From Herpetosiphonaceae bacterium (GTDB lineage: Bacteria > Chloroflexota > Chloroflexia > Chloroflexales > Kallotenuaceae), in contig JACDGP010000022.1 in the NCBI GenBank assembly GCA_013821605.1, positions 1-53,752 of the forward strand: 53,752 nucleotides of DNA, read 5' to 3'. Below are positions 17,001 to 25,234 of this stretch, piece by piece. The position numbers and the translations under genes were made by a program. The notes beneath the pieces were generated by a model, which ran no database searches, was not told the DNA's origin, and worked only from the letters and a program-made list of their open reading frames with translations. Positions within the stretch are counted from its first letter, which is position 1. Every line of letters begins with the position of its first letter.

Positions 17001-18630
17001 GCCGTTGCTGACGGCGACCGCCAGTAATGGCGTGACGAGCAGCGTTATCCTGAAGTGGAATGCGAGCCCCCAAGCGACGAGCTACAACGTGTATCGTAGC
17101 CCGGTGCAGGGCGGTGGCTATGTCAAGATCGCGACAACCCCGAGCGTGGCGTATAACGATGCGACAGTCCATAATGGCACGACCTACTATTATGTCGTGC
17201 GTGGCGTTGATGCGCTGGGCAACGAAGGCAACCAATCGCGGGAAGCGAGTGCGACACCAGCTTTCCCGATCGGCTATGCCGTGCTGCAATATCCCAAGAC
17301 TGTGAATCAGGTGATCAGCGCTACGCCAGTCACCGTGTATGGCCAATTTTATATCCAAGGGTTGACCGATGCGGGAGGGGATCCTAGCGCGATTCAGGCC
17401 CAAGTTGGCTTCGGGCCTTTTGGCACGGCATACACAACCTGGAACTGGCAGCCGATGACATTCAACGCGGCCCACGGTGGCGACAACAATTACGAGTATA
17501 TGGGCAACATTCGGGCCGATACACCGGGGACCTACAACTATCTCGTGCGCTTCTCGGATGATGGCGGACGGACGTGGGTTTATGGCGACCAGAATGGGGT
17601 GGGTACGGCACAGCCGGGCGTGATGACGATCACGGCGAGCAGTGATCATACTGCCCCGACCACACCGGTTGCTGCCATCGACTGGAGCGCGACGAGCTTA
17701 ACGGTCAGTTGGACGGCGTCGACCGATCCGGATGACGCGGTTGCCGAGTACCACGTCTACCGTGGCACGACACCTGGCGGCGAAAGTACAACGCCCATCG
17801 CAATCGTACCCGGCACGGTCACGAACTATGTCGACACTACCGTTGGCAATGGCCAGACGTACTACTACGTTGTCAAAGCCTACGACACTGCGCTCAATGC
17901 GTCGCCCGCATCGAATGAGGTGGGTCATATGGTGACGGCCAAGCTGATTCATACGACCTTCAAGGTGAAGGTCCCAACCTGGACGCCGGCGGGAGACACG
18001 ATCTACATTTCCGGCTCACCCGACCCATTGTGCAACTATTGCGGTGGTGGGACGCCGGCAACGACGATGACGGAGACAGCACCCGGCTCGCACATCTGGC
18101 AGATCACGATTGATATCGCGGATGGCACACCGATCCAATACAAGTACACGCGCGGGAACTATAACTACGTCGAAGAGTGGGGTTCAATCACCGGCCTCAC
18201 GAATCGTGTCGCTACCGTGCATGCTAATAGCCCAAGTGATCAAACGCAACTATTTGATGACACGAGCGATACAAACCCCGACGATAACCACAAGGCCGTT
18301 CAAAACTGGCGGGATGCGATCGTGACCGGCACTACGCCCAGTAATGGCGCGACAGGAGCAGCACCAGCTACGATCAACGTGACGTTCAACTGGGATGTTA
18401 AGCCAGAAGGTACCGATTTCAGCAACGCCATCACGGTCACGAAGACAGGCAGTGCTGTCACCGGCACCATCAGCCACGATAGCTCATCGCAATCGCTGAC
18501 CTGGACACCGGCGTCATCGTTGACGAGTGGTACATACAGCGTGACGGTCGATCACGTTGTTTCGGTTACTCCCACCAACGATGGGATCAAGATTCGCACG
18601 CCTTACACGTTCAGCTTCACGGTCAACTAA
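14068..18630 (+). CDS. Secreted multidomain GH13 alpha-amylase / amylopullulanase
   Basis: The 1520-residue exported starch-degrading enzyme has a signal peptide (~1-33). Two X25-type pullulanase modules follow (about 45-135 and 145-235), each with the pattern GxYxxKxALNxxW. Next come an N-terminal CBM34-like module (~240-380) and the GH13 barrel (~390-860). Catalytic residues are Asp655 (WRFD), Glu686 (LIAEAWHW) and Asp766 (DSHDTKR); the N-terminal barrel motif DGVFNH is also present. The tail has a fibronectin III module (~985-1070), an unrecognised beta domain (~1075-1185), a second fibronectin III module (~1195-1280), a CBM20-like starch-binding module (~1290-1390) and a C-terminal Big_5-type Ig fold. 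There is no LPXTG or SLH anchor, so it is probably released. It has its own promoter and is monocistronic. Alpha-1,4 versus alpha-1,6 specificity cannot be fixed from sequence. Confidence 0.93.
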   Translation: MKIDYRKAPGLALLLSLLLVALAPFSTPRSLAAVRPHSSTPTSVTLAGSLEDQITGCGVWDPACAAAHLTDMGNGVWRGEWSITAGSYAYKMALNDSWTESYAGNHQDGGGNTTLVVPTTQNVRFYFDTKTNAVEDSIMDQVAVAAGTFQSELGCSADWLADCVRSLLTDQDGDGTYAFESAAIPVGTYQFKVALNEAWDVSYPANNVAFSVTTAGQNVRITWNKTTNAVTVTAGHGHDNNVEYAGLSHDTRNSLYRVPFGAVNPGTAVMLRLRTFHNDVTGVVIRLYDTAVGQENKQPMVLAATNVDCFDAALTASGSTCDYYQYVYTPQALSTVYYRFIISDGSATAYYADTDNRYDGLGVATSTEIDNGFRLNVVDPNFKIIPWMQNGVMYQIFPDRFRNGTTSNDPNPTDFRYDYPAPPNPSPQQIQAAADAQIQNRPWTALPEGYCVAYVNPATPCTETPKGRDYFGGDLKGVDDKLDYLKSVGISVVYFNPIFESGSNHGYDTRDYLTISRYFGSNADFTKLVSDASARNMRIVLDGVFNHLSSDSPFFDRYHHYTSVGACESFDSPYRSWFVFHDVAPGAGPCVGSDANHSATYDGWAGFDSIPVIVKRSPTDPNQPYQPVAQYFYADPQNSVAGYWLHQGSSGWRFDVMTDPSFPPSYWQQLRTITKGIKPDEILIAEAWHWYDVLPLTHGDQADTAMGYRFRDAVLGLLGAVDNKGFPQENDPNLPPSTFATRMSSIREDYADATYYTSQNLLDSHDTKRILWSLTPGQDNREDKEFNAANLAVGKAREAVAATVQMTVPGTPSIYYGDEVALTGADDPDDRRTFPWNQNPTAGDKPASNRFYFGAGGDHALLDLYRQLTTIRRDHHVLRQGKLTFLLTDDTNKTLAYALRDGNTLATVVINRNESVAQTINVPTAGYLRDGVTLKDVLTPSNPAVTTAGGKFSVTLPPLGAAILVMPVGQDITGPLVTPLLTATASNGVTSSVILKWNASPQATSYNVYRSPVQGGGYVKIATTPSVAYNDATVHNGTTYYYVVRGVDALGNEGNQSREASATPAFPIGYAVLQYPKTVNQVISATPVTVYGQFYIQGLTDAGGDPSAIQAQVGFGPFGTAYTTWNWQPMTFNAAHGGDNNYEYMGNIRADTPGTYNYLVRFSDDGGRTWVYGDQNGVGTAQPGVMTITASSDHTAPTTPVAAIDWSATSLTVSWTASTDPDDAVAEYHVYRGTTPGGESTTPIAIVPGTVTNYVDTTVGNGQTYYYVVKAYDTALNASPASNEVGHMVTAKLIHTTFKVKVPTWTPAGDTIYISGSPDPLCNYCGGGTPATTMTETAPGSHIWQITIDIADGTPIQYKYTRGNYNYVEEWGSITGLTNRVATVHANSPSDQTQLFDDTSDTNPDDNHKAVQNWRDAIVTGTTPSNGATGAAPATINVTFNWDVKPEGTDFSNAITVTKTGSAVTGTISHDSSSQSLTWTPASSLTSGTYSVTVDHVVSVTPTNDGIKIRTPYTFSFTVN

Positions 18631-18647
18631 GGCGCGGTTAGTGGTGC

Positions 18648-18675
18648 AGGGCGGCACCCCAGCGGGTGTCGCCCT
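18648..18675 (+). terminator. Strong hairpin after the amylase gene
   Basis: A 12-bp stem (AGGGCGGCACCC / GGGTGTCGCCCT, one G-U) with a 4-nt loop begins 17 nt after the stop codon. No T-run follows, so it may act as a 3' stabiliser or a non-canonical terminator. Confidence 0.5.
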
Positions 18676-18698
18676 CACGATTCACGGTAAGAGTACCC

Positions 18699-18728
18699 TT
18701 GACAGTCCTTGTGTCAGACCGCTACAAT
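18699..18728 (+). promoter_or_regulatory. Promoter of the T-box/valS transcript
   Basis: Perfect TTGACA (18699-18704) and TACAAT (18723-18728) are 18 nt apart; transcription should start near 18735, just before the T-box leader. Confidence 0.8.
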
Positions 18729-18735
18729 AGCCGCA

Positions 18736-18984
18736 ACGCTGTGAACAGGAAGAGTAGGTGTGCACGGCTGAGCAGAGATGATGGGCCACCGGCTGTAAGC
18801 CCATCGCAGAGAAGGCATACCGAAGGTCGCCTGGGAGCGGGACGAGTGAAGGCTGAGGCTGTGTAACTTGTTTCGGGGACGCCCGTTAGCGCGTGATTGA
18901 GTGAGTGCACCCGTTGGTGCATTAATCAAGGTGGTACCACGTGAGGCTAGCCTCTCGTCCTTGGATGGACGAGGGGTTTTGTGT
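18736..18984 (+). promoter_or_regulatory. T-box riboswitch, valine specific (GTC specifier)
   Basis: This is a tRNA-sensing transcriptional leader. The Stem I part contains GAAGGTCGCCTGGGAG, in which GTC is the likely specifier codon that pairs with the GAC anticodon of tRNA-Val. The T-box sequence AAGGTGGTACCACG is at 18928-18941. A competing terminator stem CCTCTCGTCC/GGACGAGGGG (10 bp, one G-U) followed by TTTT lies at 18951-18980. Uncharged tRNA-Val would stabilise the antiterminator and switch on the downstream valine tRNA ligase. Specifier and target agree. Confidence 0.93.
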
Positions 18985-19020
18985 TTATGCGGCGAGCAAA
19001 TGCGCCACAGGGGGATGATG

Positions 19021-21786
19021 ATGAAGAAACAGAGTGCAATCGACACAATTCTAGCGGCTGCCGACTTAAGCAAGCCTTATGACGCGCAGGCCGTCGAACA
19101 GCCGTTGTATGCGTGGTGGGAAGAGTCGGGCTACTTTAAGCCGCGCGATGATGCTCAGAGACAGCCTTTCGTGATTGCGATTCCGCCGCCGAACGTGACA
19201 GGTGCACTGCATACGGGGCATGGCCTGACGAATACGGTTGAGGATATCTTAATCCGCTGGCACCGCATGTTGGGCGATCCGACGCTATGGATTCCCGGCA
19301 CCGACCATGCGGGGATCGCGACGCAGAACGTGGTCGAAAAGCTGTTAGCTAAGGATGGGCAGACCCGCCATGATCTGGGACGTGAGTTGTTTGTTGAGAA
19401 CGTGTGGGAATGGAAAGATCGTTATCACGGGCGCATTACCGACCAACTTAAGCGCCTCGGCACGTCTGCGGATTGGGATCGGGAACGGTTTACGCTTGAT
19501 GAGGGGCTATCGCATGCGGTGCGCGTGGCTTTTAAGCGCTTATACGACGATGGGTTGATCTACCGCGGCTCGTATTTGGTGAACTGGTGCCCCCGGTGTA
19601 TGAGCGCGATCTCGGATTTAGAGGTGGTGTATCGCGACGAGCCGGAGCAAGGACATCTGTGGTATATCCGCTATAAGCTGGCCGATGGCGACGATACGGA
19701 GTGGCAGCTCAGCAAGGACAGCGAGGCGCGGGCGATCACAATTGCCACGACGCGTCCTGAAACGTTGCTGGCCGATACCGCGATTGCCGTTCACCCCGAG
19801 GACGAACGCTACCGCGACCTCATAGGACGGGAGGTGCTACTCCCCGCGCTTGGGCGACGTATCCCGATCATTGCCGACGAGTATGTCGACCGCGAGTTTG
19901 GGACCGGCGCGCTCAAGATCACACCGGGGCATGACCCTAATGACTATGCGGTGGGCGAGCGCCACAAGCTGCCGAAGATCAACATGTTGAATACCAACGG
20001 CACGATCAACGCCGCCGGTGGTCCATATGCTGGCATGGACCGCTTCGATGCCCGTAAGCAGATCGTGGCCGATCTCGAAGCGGCCGGTAATTTGATCAAG
20101 GTCGAGCCGCATCTCATGAAGATCGGGCGTTGCGAGCGGTGTGACACGATCGTTGAGCCCTTGATCAGCACGCAATGGTTCCTTAAGTCGACAGTGTTAG
20201 CCGGTCCTGCGATTGCGGCGGTGCGCGAAGGGCGGACCATCATCGTACCTGAACGCTTCGACAAAATCTATTACCACTGGATGGAAAACATTCGTGATTG
20301 GTGTATCAGCCGGCAGCTGTGGTGGGGCCACCGGATTCCCGTGTGGTACGGACCGGACCAAACTCAGTTTGTGGCACTGGATGAGGCCGAGGCCCAGCAG
20401 CAGGCGTTGCAGCATTATGGCCAGCAGGTCAAGATCGAGCAGGATGAGGATGTGCTTGATACCTGGTTTTCATCGGGGCTGTGGCCCTTCTCGACGCTGG
20501 GCTGGCCGGCTGAGACGGAGGATTTCGAGCGTTTTTACCCGACTAGTGTGTTGGAAACGGGCTATGACATTCTGTTCTTCTGGGTCGCTCGGATGATGAT
20601 GCTGGGGATTTATCTGACGGGCAAAGAGCCGTTCCATACGGTGTACCTGCATGGGCTGGTGCGCGATGAGCAAGGGCGTAAGATGTCGAAGTCGTTGGGC
20701 AATCAGGTTGATCCGCTCGATCTAATGGACCAGTATGGTACTGACGCGGTGCGGTTTACCTTTGCCACGTCGTCGACGCCCGGGCAGGACTTTGCGCTGC
20801 AACCGCTGCGCTTGGAAGCGGCGCGCAACTTCGCAAACAAGCTGTGGAATGCTACACGCTTTGTGATTGGTAAGCTTGATACGCTGCCGCGCACGCATGC
20901 AAGTCTGGTGACCGCCGCACGCTTGGCTGGTGAAGAGTATGGCTTAGCCGACCGCTGGATTCTCAGCCGCTTCCATATGTTAGCGGGCGATGTGCAACGG
21001 CTGCTCCAGGCCTTCAATCTGGGTGAGGCCGGGCGGCAGATCCAGGCCTTTTTCTGGGATGATTTCGCTGACTGGTATATCGAGGCCGCCAAGGTGCAGT
21101 TGGAAGGCGATGCCGATCAGCAAAGACGGACGCGCGAAGTGCTGTATACGGTGCTTGATGGAACCCTGCGGCTGCTGCATCCGTTCATGCCATATGTTAC
21201 CGAAGTCGCCTGGCAGCAGCTCCACGCGGGGACAACGATTCGTGAACGGTCAGCAGCACTGATCGTGGCACCGTTCCCAGAACGTGATCCTGGTGCCTTG
21301 GATCCGGAGGCCGAACGTGATTGGATGTTGGTCCAGGAGATCGTACGGGGCATTCGTAATATCCGGAGTGAGCGCGGCGTCGAGGCTAACAAGTGGATCG
21401 AGGCGGTTATCGCGGCGGGCGACCGAGTAACCATGCTACAACGCGAGCAGGCGATCATTAGCCGCCTGGCACGGGTGGCAGCCGATAAGCTGAACATCGC
21501 GGAGACAATTGCGGCCAAGCCTGAGCAAGCGACGACGTTGGTAGTAGGAGCTACCGAAGTATTTCTGCCACTGGCCGGCATGGTCGATCTCAAGGAAGAG
21601 CGCGACCGGCTGCGCAAAGCCTACGAGCGGATTATGGCCGATGTCGAGCGGCGGCGCGCCAAGCTCGGCAATGCAAGCTTCACGAGCCGCGCACCGGCGG
21701 CTGTGGTCGACAAAGAACGACAAGCACTCGCAGAAGCTGAGGCGAGCGCGACGACGCTGGAAGCACAGGTGGCGGCGTTAGGGTAG
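19021..21786 (+). CDS. valS: Valine--tRNA ligase
   Basis: This 921-residue class I aminoacyl-tRNA synthetase charges tRNA-Val. The ATP-binding HIGH motif is HTGH (64-67) within PPPNVTGALHTGH, and the KMSKS loop is residues 554-558. The central editing domain (~190-340) contains ATTRPETLLADTA. The C-terminal anticodon-binding region and a coiled-coil tail (~855-921, Arg/Glu/Ala-rich) complete the protein. Three consecutive ATGs occur (19015, 19018, 19021); the last is best spaced from GGGGG. The open frame runs upstream into the T-box but that part is leader RNA. Control is by the T-box. Confidence 0.97.
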   Translation: MKKQSAIDTILAAADLSKPYDAQAVEQPLYAWWEESGYFKPRDDAQRQPFVIAIPPPNVTGALHTGHGLTNTVEDILIRWHRMLGDPTLWIPGTDHAGIATQNVVEKLLAKDGQTRHDLGRELFVENVWEWKDRYHGRITDQLKRLGTSADWDRERFTLDEGLSHAVRVAFKRLYDDGLIYRGSYLVNWCPRCMSAISDLEVVYRDEPEQGHLWYIRYKLADGDDTEWQLSKDSEARAITIATTRPETLLADTAIAVHPEDERYRDLIGREVLLPALGRRIPIIADEYVDREFGTGALKITPGHDPNDYAVGERHKLPKINMLNTNGTINAAGGPYAGMDRFDARKQIVADLEAAGNLIKVEPHLMKIGRCERCDTIVEPLISTQWFLKSTVLAGPAIAAVREGRTIIVPERFDKIYYHWMENIRDWCISRQLWWGHRIPVWYGPDQTQFVALDEAEAQQQALQHYGQQVKIEQDEDVLDTWFSSGLWPFSTLGWPAETEDFERFYPTSVLETGYDILFFWVARMMMLGIYLTGKEPFHTVYLHGLVRDEQGRKMSKSLGNQVDPLDLMDQYGTDAVRFTFATSSTPGQDFALQPLRLEAARNFANKLWNATRFVIGKLDTLPRTHASLVTAARLAGEEYGLADRWILSRFHMLAGDVQRLLQAFNLGEAGRQIQAFFWDDFADWYIEAAKVQLEGDADQQRRTREVLYTVLDGTLRLLHPFMPYVTEVAWQQLHAGTTIRERSAALIVAPFPERDPGALDPEAERDWMLVQEIVRGIRNIRSERGVEANKWIEAVIAAGDRVTMLQREQAIISRLARVAADKLNIAETIAAKPEQATTLVVGATEVFLPLAGMVDLKEERDRLRKAYERIMADVERRRAKLGNASFTSRAPAAVVDKERQALAEAEASATTLEAQVAALG

Positions 21787-21800
21787 CTAAGCGGCAGTTG

Positions 21801-21826
21801 GAGGGGCGGCTCAACGCGCGCCCCTC
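21801..21826 (+). terminator. Hairpin after valS
   Basis: Stem GAGGGGCG/CGCCCCTC (8 bp, 10-nt loop) starts 14 nt after the valS stop. There is no clear T-run, so termination strength is uncertain. Confidence 0.45.
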
Positions 21827-21903
21827 ACTGCTACACGTCAGTGTTTGCTATACTTCCCCCATCTTCGATATCCTAAGACGAATGACCGCGCTGGAGCAGA
21901 GTT

Positions 21904-22512
21904 ATGATAAGCGCTTCCGATGTTCTCGACGTTCTCCCGGTCGTACATCCTGCCGACCATATTCTAGGGCCTGAGCAAGGTCAGTGGACCTACACTGACT
22001 ATGCTGCGGTGCCCAATGACGGGCACCGTTATGAGGTCATTGAAGGAGTGTTGTATATGGCACCGGCCCCCGGCTCAGCCCACCAATCTGCAAACAACCT
22101 GCTTCAGACCTACCTTACGATACATGTGCAATTCACGGGTTTAGGTCGGGTGTTTGGGCCTCCGTTCGACGTTGAACTTGCGCCAGGGACCGTTGTACAG
22201 CCGGACGTGACAGTTGTGCTTGCTCCAAACCTGGGCGTCGTTACGCCACGCGGCATTGTGGGAGCACCTGATTTGGTCGTTGAGATCGCCTCCCCTGGGA
22301 CGGCGACGCACGATCGGAGTACGAAATTACACGCGTATAGCGGAGCCGGCATTCGGGAATATTGGATCGCTGATCCTCATGCTTACACCGTAGAATTGCT
22401 GGTGCTTGAGCATGGGAGCTACCGGGCTGCAGGCGTGTTTCAGGGTAAGGCACTCCTACCATCAACGGTGGTGCCGGGGTTACCGGTACGGGTTGAACAA
22501 TTTTTTGCGTAA
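21904..22512 (+). CDS. Uma2 family endonuclease (DUF820), copy 1
   Basis: The 202-residue protein belongs to the Uma2/DUF820 family, which has a restriction-endonuclease-like PD-(D/E)XK fold and is strongly expanded in Cyanobacteria and Chloroflexota. The fold is visible in order: GHRYEVIEGVLYMAPAPGS, then QPDVTVVLAPN (metal-binding Asp), PDLVVEIASPGT (Glu) and DRSTKLHAYSGAGIREYWI (Lys). All catalytic positions are intact. The biological target of the family is unknown. The next gene is a close copy in the same orientation, sharing even the ~20 nt upstream (GGAGCAGAGTT before ATG). Confidence 0.9.
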   Translation: MISASDVLDVLPVVHPADHILGPEQGQWTYTDYAAVPNDGHRYEVIEGVLYMAPAPGSAHQSANNLLQTYLTIHVQFTGLGRVFGPPFDVELAPGTVVQPDVTVVLAPNLGVVTPRGIVGAPDLVVEIASPGTATHDRSTKLHAYSGAGIREYWIADPHAYTVELLVLEHGSYRAAGVFQGKALLPSTVVPGLPVRVEQFFA

Positions 22513-22572
22513 GGCTTGCTCAACGTGCATAAGTGAGCGCCACGACTTAATGACAGAGTTGGAGCAGAGTTT

Positions 22573-23172
22573 ATGACAAGTGCCTTTGATGTACTCCCAG
22601 CAGTAAGTTCCGCCGACCATATTCCGGGGCCGGAGCAAGGTGAGTGGACCTACGCCGACTATGCTGCTGTTCCCGATGACGGGCACCGTTATGAAATCAT
22701 TGAAGGAGTGCTGTATATGGCTCCGGCTCCTGGGTCAGCCCATCAATCCGCAGTGACATGGTTTATCTTCTACCTCACGACCTATGTCCAGGTACCGGGG
22801 CTAGGACGAGTATTCACCGCTCCCTTTGACGTGGAACTTGCGCCAGGGACCGTGGTCCAGCCGGACGTGACAGTTGTCCTTGCTCTAAACCTAGGAGTCG
22901 TTACACCACGCGGGATTGTGGGAGCACCTGATCTAGTCGTTGAGATTGCCTCGCCAAGCACAGCGACGCATGATCGAAGTACAAAATTACAGGTGTATAG
23001 TCAGGCTGGCATTCGTGAATATTGGATCGTTGATCCCCATGCTCACACGGTAGAATTGCTTGTGCTTGAGCATGGGAGCTACCGGACCGTGAGTGTATTT
23101 CAAGGCAAGGCGCTGCTACCATCAGCGGTGGTGCCAGGGCTACCGGTGCGGGTTGAGCAATTTTTTGCGTAA
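22573..23172 (+). CDS. Uma2 family endonuclease (DUF820), copy 2
   Basis: The 199-residue tandem paralog of the preceding gene is very similar over its whole length, including the upstream leader (GGAGCAGAGTT). Catalytic segments QPDVTVVLALN, PDLVVEIASPST and DRSTKLQVYSQAGIREYWI are intact. Differences cluster in the segment after HQSA (about residues 55-75), where copy 1 reads NNLLQTYLTIHVQFTG and copy 2 VTWFIFYLTTYVQVPG; this segment may bear specificity. The pair arose by local duplication of gene plus leader. No partner gene or antitoxin is apparent. Confidence 0.9.
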   Translation: MTSAFDVLPAVSSADHIPGPEQGEWTYADYAAVPDDGHRYEIIEGVLYMAPAPGSAHQSAVTWFIFYLTTYVQVPGLGRVFTAPFDVELAPGTVVQPDVTVVLALNLGVVTPRGIVGAPDLVVEIASPSTATHDRSTKLQVYSQAGIREYWIVDPHAHTVELLVLEHGSYRTVSVFQGKALLPSAVVPGLPVRVEQFFA

Positions 23173-23179
23173 CGCTTGC

Positions 23180-23638
23180 TCAAGGTGTTGTATCGGGTGC
23201 ACCTGCGAATAATTCGGCAATAGGTAATGAGAGCGTTGGCAAGCAGTCGAAGGTGATTGTGTCGCCGATCATTACGGTACGCGGGTAGGCGTAGCGTCCG
23301 CGCGAGTCGAGGCGATAGTGGTTGAGAGAGCGAGTGGCGGGGTTAATAATGGCATACTCGGGCACACCAGCTACGGCATAGGCAAGGAACTTAATGCGCT
23401 CGTCGAAGGTTTTGTTGCCCGGCGATAGCACCTCAACGATCAAACCGGGGACGCCCCAGATGCGCCGGTCATGAATGATGCCGACGTTTTGCTGTAGTAC
23501 TATGATATAGTCGGGCTGTACAGGATCACAGTTCGGCATAAGAACGCCGATTGGGGCCATAAAGGCAAAAGCCAAGCCTTGGTCTTCGGCAGGAATACCC
23601 AGATAACGATATAAGCGCCGCACAAGCCATCTTTTCAT
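23180..23638 (-). CDS. Uma2-like endonuclease, N-terminally short form
   Basis: The 152-residue divergent Uma2-family protein has CDPVQPDYIIVLQQN, VPGLIVEVLSPGNKTFDERIK and a C-terminal LPTLSLPIAELF. Core Asp, Glu and Lys positions are kept. It lacks the ~50-residue N-terminal block (GHRYE...EGVLYMAP) that precedes the core in copies 1 and 2. Translation starts at ATG 23638, 7 nt after the amidohydrolase stop, with GAGGT between them. It is convergent to copy 2, with only 7 nt between their stop codons. It could be a shortened active nuclease or a 5'-truncated copy. Confidence 0.75.
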   Translation of the reverse strand: MKRWLVRRLYRYLGIPAEDQGLAFAFMAPIGVLMPNCDPVQPDYIIVLQQNVGIIHDRRIWGVPGLIVEVLSPGNKTFDERIKFLAYAVAGVPEYAIINPATRSLNHYRLDSRGRYAYPRTVMIGDTITFDCLPTLSLPIAELFAGAPDTTP

Positions 23639-23644
23639 GATACC

Positions 23645-25234
23645 TCACGCCGGTGCTTCCCACACGCTTTGGCCGCCAACCACGGTTTGGAGTACACGAA
23701 CACGTTGAAGTTCCGCGGACGGGATGGCAAACGGATCAGCGTCGAGGACGACGAGGTCGGCGAGCTTGCCGGCGATGAGTGCGCCTTTAAGGGCAGTCTC
23801 GGCAGAGGCATGGGTTGGGCCGAGGGTATAGGCGTCGAGAGCGGCTTGTAGGCTGATGGCAAGCTCGGGGTGCCAACCACCGGGGGGGGTGTTGTCCGGA
23901 CGCTGGCGGGTGACGGCAGCGTGGATGCCACGCCAGGGATCAAAGGTTTCGACCGGAGCATCAGAGCCAAAGGCCAGGATAGCACCACTCCGTAGCAAGG
24001 GCTGCCAGGCATAGGAGGAGGCACAGCGTTCGCGGCCAAGCAGGCGCTCAGCGATCTCCATGTCGGCGGTGGCGTGGATCGGTTGCATTGAGGCTACGAC
24101 ACCAAGCTGGGCGAAGCGATCAATGTCGGCGGGATCAAGATGCTGGGCATGTTCGATGCGATGCGGCATCGCGCAATGCGCGGCACGCACGGCGGGATGC
24201 GAGAGCGCGTCTAGGACATTGCGATTAGCACGGTCACCGATGGCATGGATGGCGAGGGCAATGCCGTTCGTCGCGGCCTTAATGACAGCAGCGTGTAGCT
24301 CTTCCTCAGGCACCGTAGGCAGGCCATAGTTTGACTCGGTACCGACAAAGGGCGCGAGCATATGGCAGGTACACGATCCGAGCGAACCATCGCTAAAGAT
24401 TTTGACACCGCCGACGCGGACCCACTCGTCGCCCAGACCCGAGCGTAGGCCGAGCTCGATGGCCTGGTCCAGCTGGTTATAGCGCAGGTGACAGAGGCCA
24501 CGGATCCGCAACTCATTCGCGTCGCGGAGATCGCGAAAGATCGCCAGAGCGGCGGGACCTTCGGGCATATGCAGGCTGGTCAGGCCCAGACGATGGCAGT
24601 GGGCAATCGCCTGCTGCATAGCAGTGCGCTTTTCGGCGTAGGTGTAGTCGGGTACGGCATCGTAGCCCAGATCGTTGGCCGTTTCCAGGAGAATACCGTT
24701 CGGCTCGCCTTGAGCATCACGTTGGATAGCGCCGCCGGATGGATCACCGGTGGCAGCATCAACGCCGGCCAGTTGCAAGCCTGCGCTGTTAAGCCAGACG
24801 GAATGGCCGTCTTTGCGTGATAGCAAGGCGGGGTGGCCAGCGGTGACGCGGTCGAGGTCGGCAGCGGTCGGCCAGCGATTGCCCCACAAGGCATGGTTCC
24901 AGCCGTGGCCACGTACCCAGGCACCATCCGGAAGCTGAGCAGCGTGTGCAGCAATACGGTCGAGCGCCACATTGAGCGAGGCCACTTCATCGAGATCGAT
25001 GCTGAGCGCGTTGAGACCGGTCCACATTAAGTGAATATGTGCGTCGGTCAGGCCGGGCATGAGGGCATGGCCGTTAAGATTGACCTCTTCATAGTGTCCC
25101 TCGATCACACTGCGAACGACCGGGGCGGGTCCGACCGAAATGATCCGGTCGTCGCGCACGAGCAAGGCATCGACGAGCGGCTGCTGCGGATCGAGCGTAT
25201 AAATCGGGCCATTGTGAAATAGGAGGTCAGGCAT
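23645..25234 (-). CDS. Amidohydrolase family protein (YtcJ-like, Amidohydro_3)
   Basis: This 529-residue metal-dependent hydrolase has the HxH metal motif GLTDAHIHLMWTG near residue 60, the segments HAIGDRANR and HRIEHAQH (metal-binding histidines), and the conserved C-terminal FGSDAPVETFDPW. The YtcJ group cleaves amide, carbamate or formamide bonds of unknown natural substrates. The start ATG at 25234 overlaps the psuG stop by 8 nt (ATGCCTGA), which implies translational coupling; an upstream start at 25303 would overlap psuG deeply and is rejected. With psuG and the Uma2-like gene it forms a minus-strand operon. The substrate is unknown. Confidence 0.9.
   Translation of the reverse strand: MPDLLFHNGPIYTLDPQQPLVDALLVRDDRIISVGPAPVVRSVIEGHYEEVNLNGHALMPGLTDAHIHLMWTGLNALSIDLDEVASLNVALDRIAAHAAQLPDGAWVRGHGWNHALWGNRWPTAADLDRVTAGHPALLSRKDGHSVWLNSAGLQLAGVDAATGDPSGGAIQRDAQGEPNGILLETANDLGYDAVPDYTYAEKRTAMQQAIAHCHRLGLTSLHMPEGPAALAIFRDLRDANELRIRGLCHLRYNQLDQAIELGLRSGLGDEWVRVGGVKIFSDGSLGSCTCHMLAPFVGTESNYGLPTVPEEELHAAVIKAATNGIALAIHAIGDRANRNVLDALSHPAVRAAHCAMPHRIEHAQHLDPADIDRFAQLGVVASMQPIHATADMEIAERLLGRERCASSYAWQPLLRSGAILAFGSDAPVETFDPWRGIHAAVTRQRPDNTPPGGWHPELAISLQAALDAYTLGPTHASAETALKGALIAGKLADLVVLDADPFAIPSAELQRVRVLQTVVGGQSVWEAPA

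Noticed and set aside
16699-17649. 316-codon open frame on the minus strand
   Set aside because: Lies wholly inside the amylase gene in the opposite strand; no start signal or family similarity, a by-product of GC-rich codon use.
18901-19020. N-terminal extension of valS
   Set aside because: The segment is T-box and terminator RNA; the ValS homology starts after 19021.
21904-23172. Uma2 tandem pair as a mobile element
   Set aside because: Only a gene-plus-leader duplication is visible; no terminal inverted repeats, transposase or target-site duplication.
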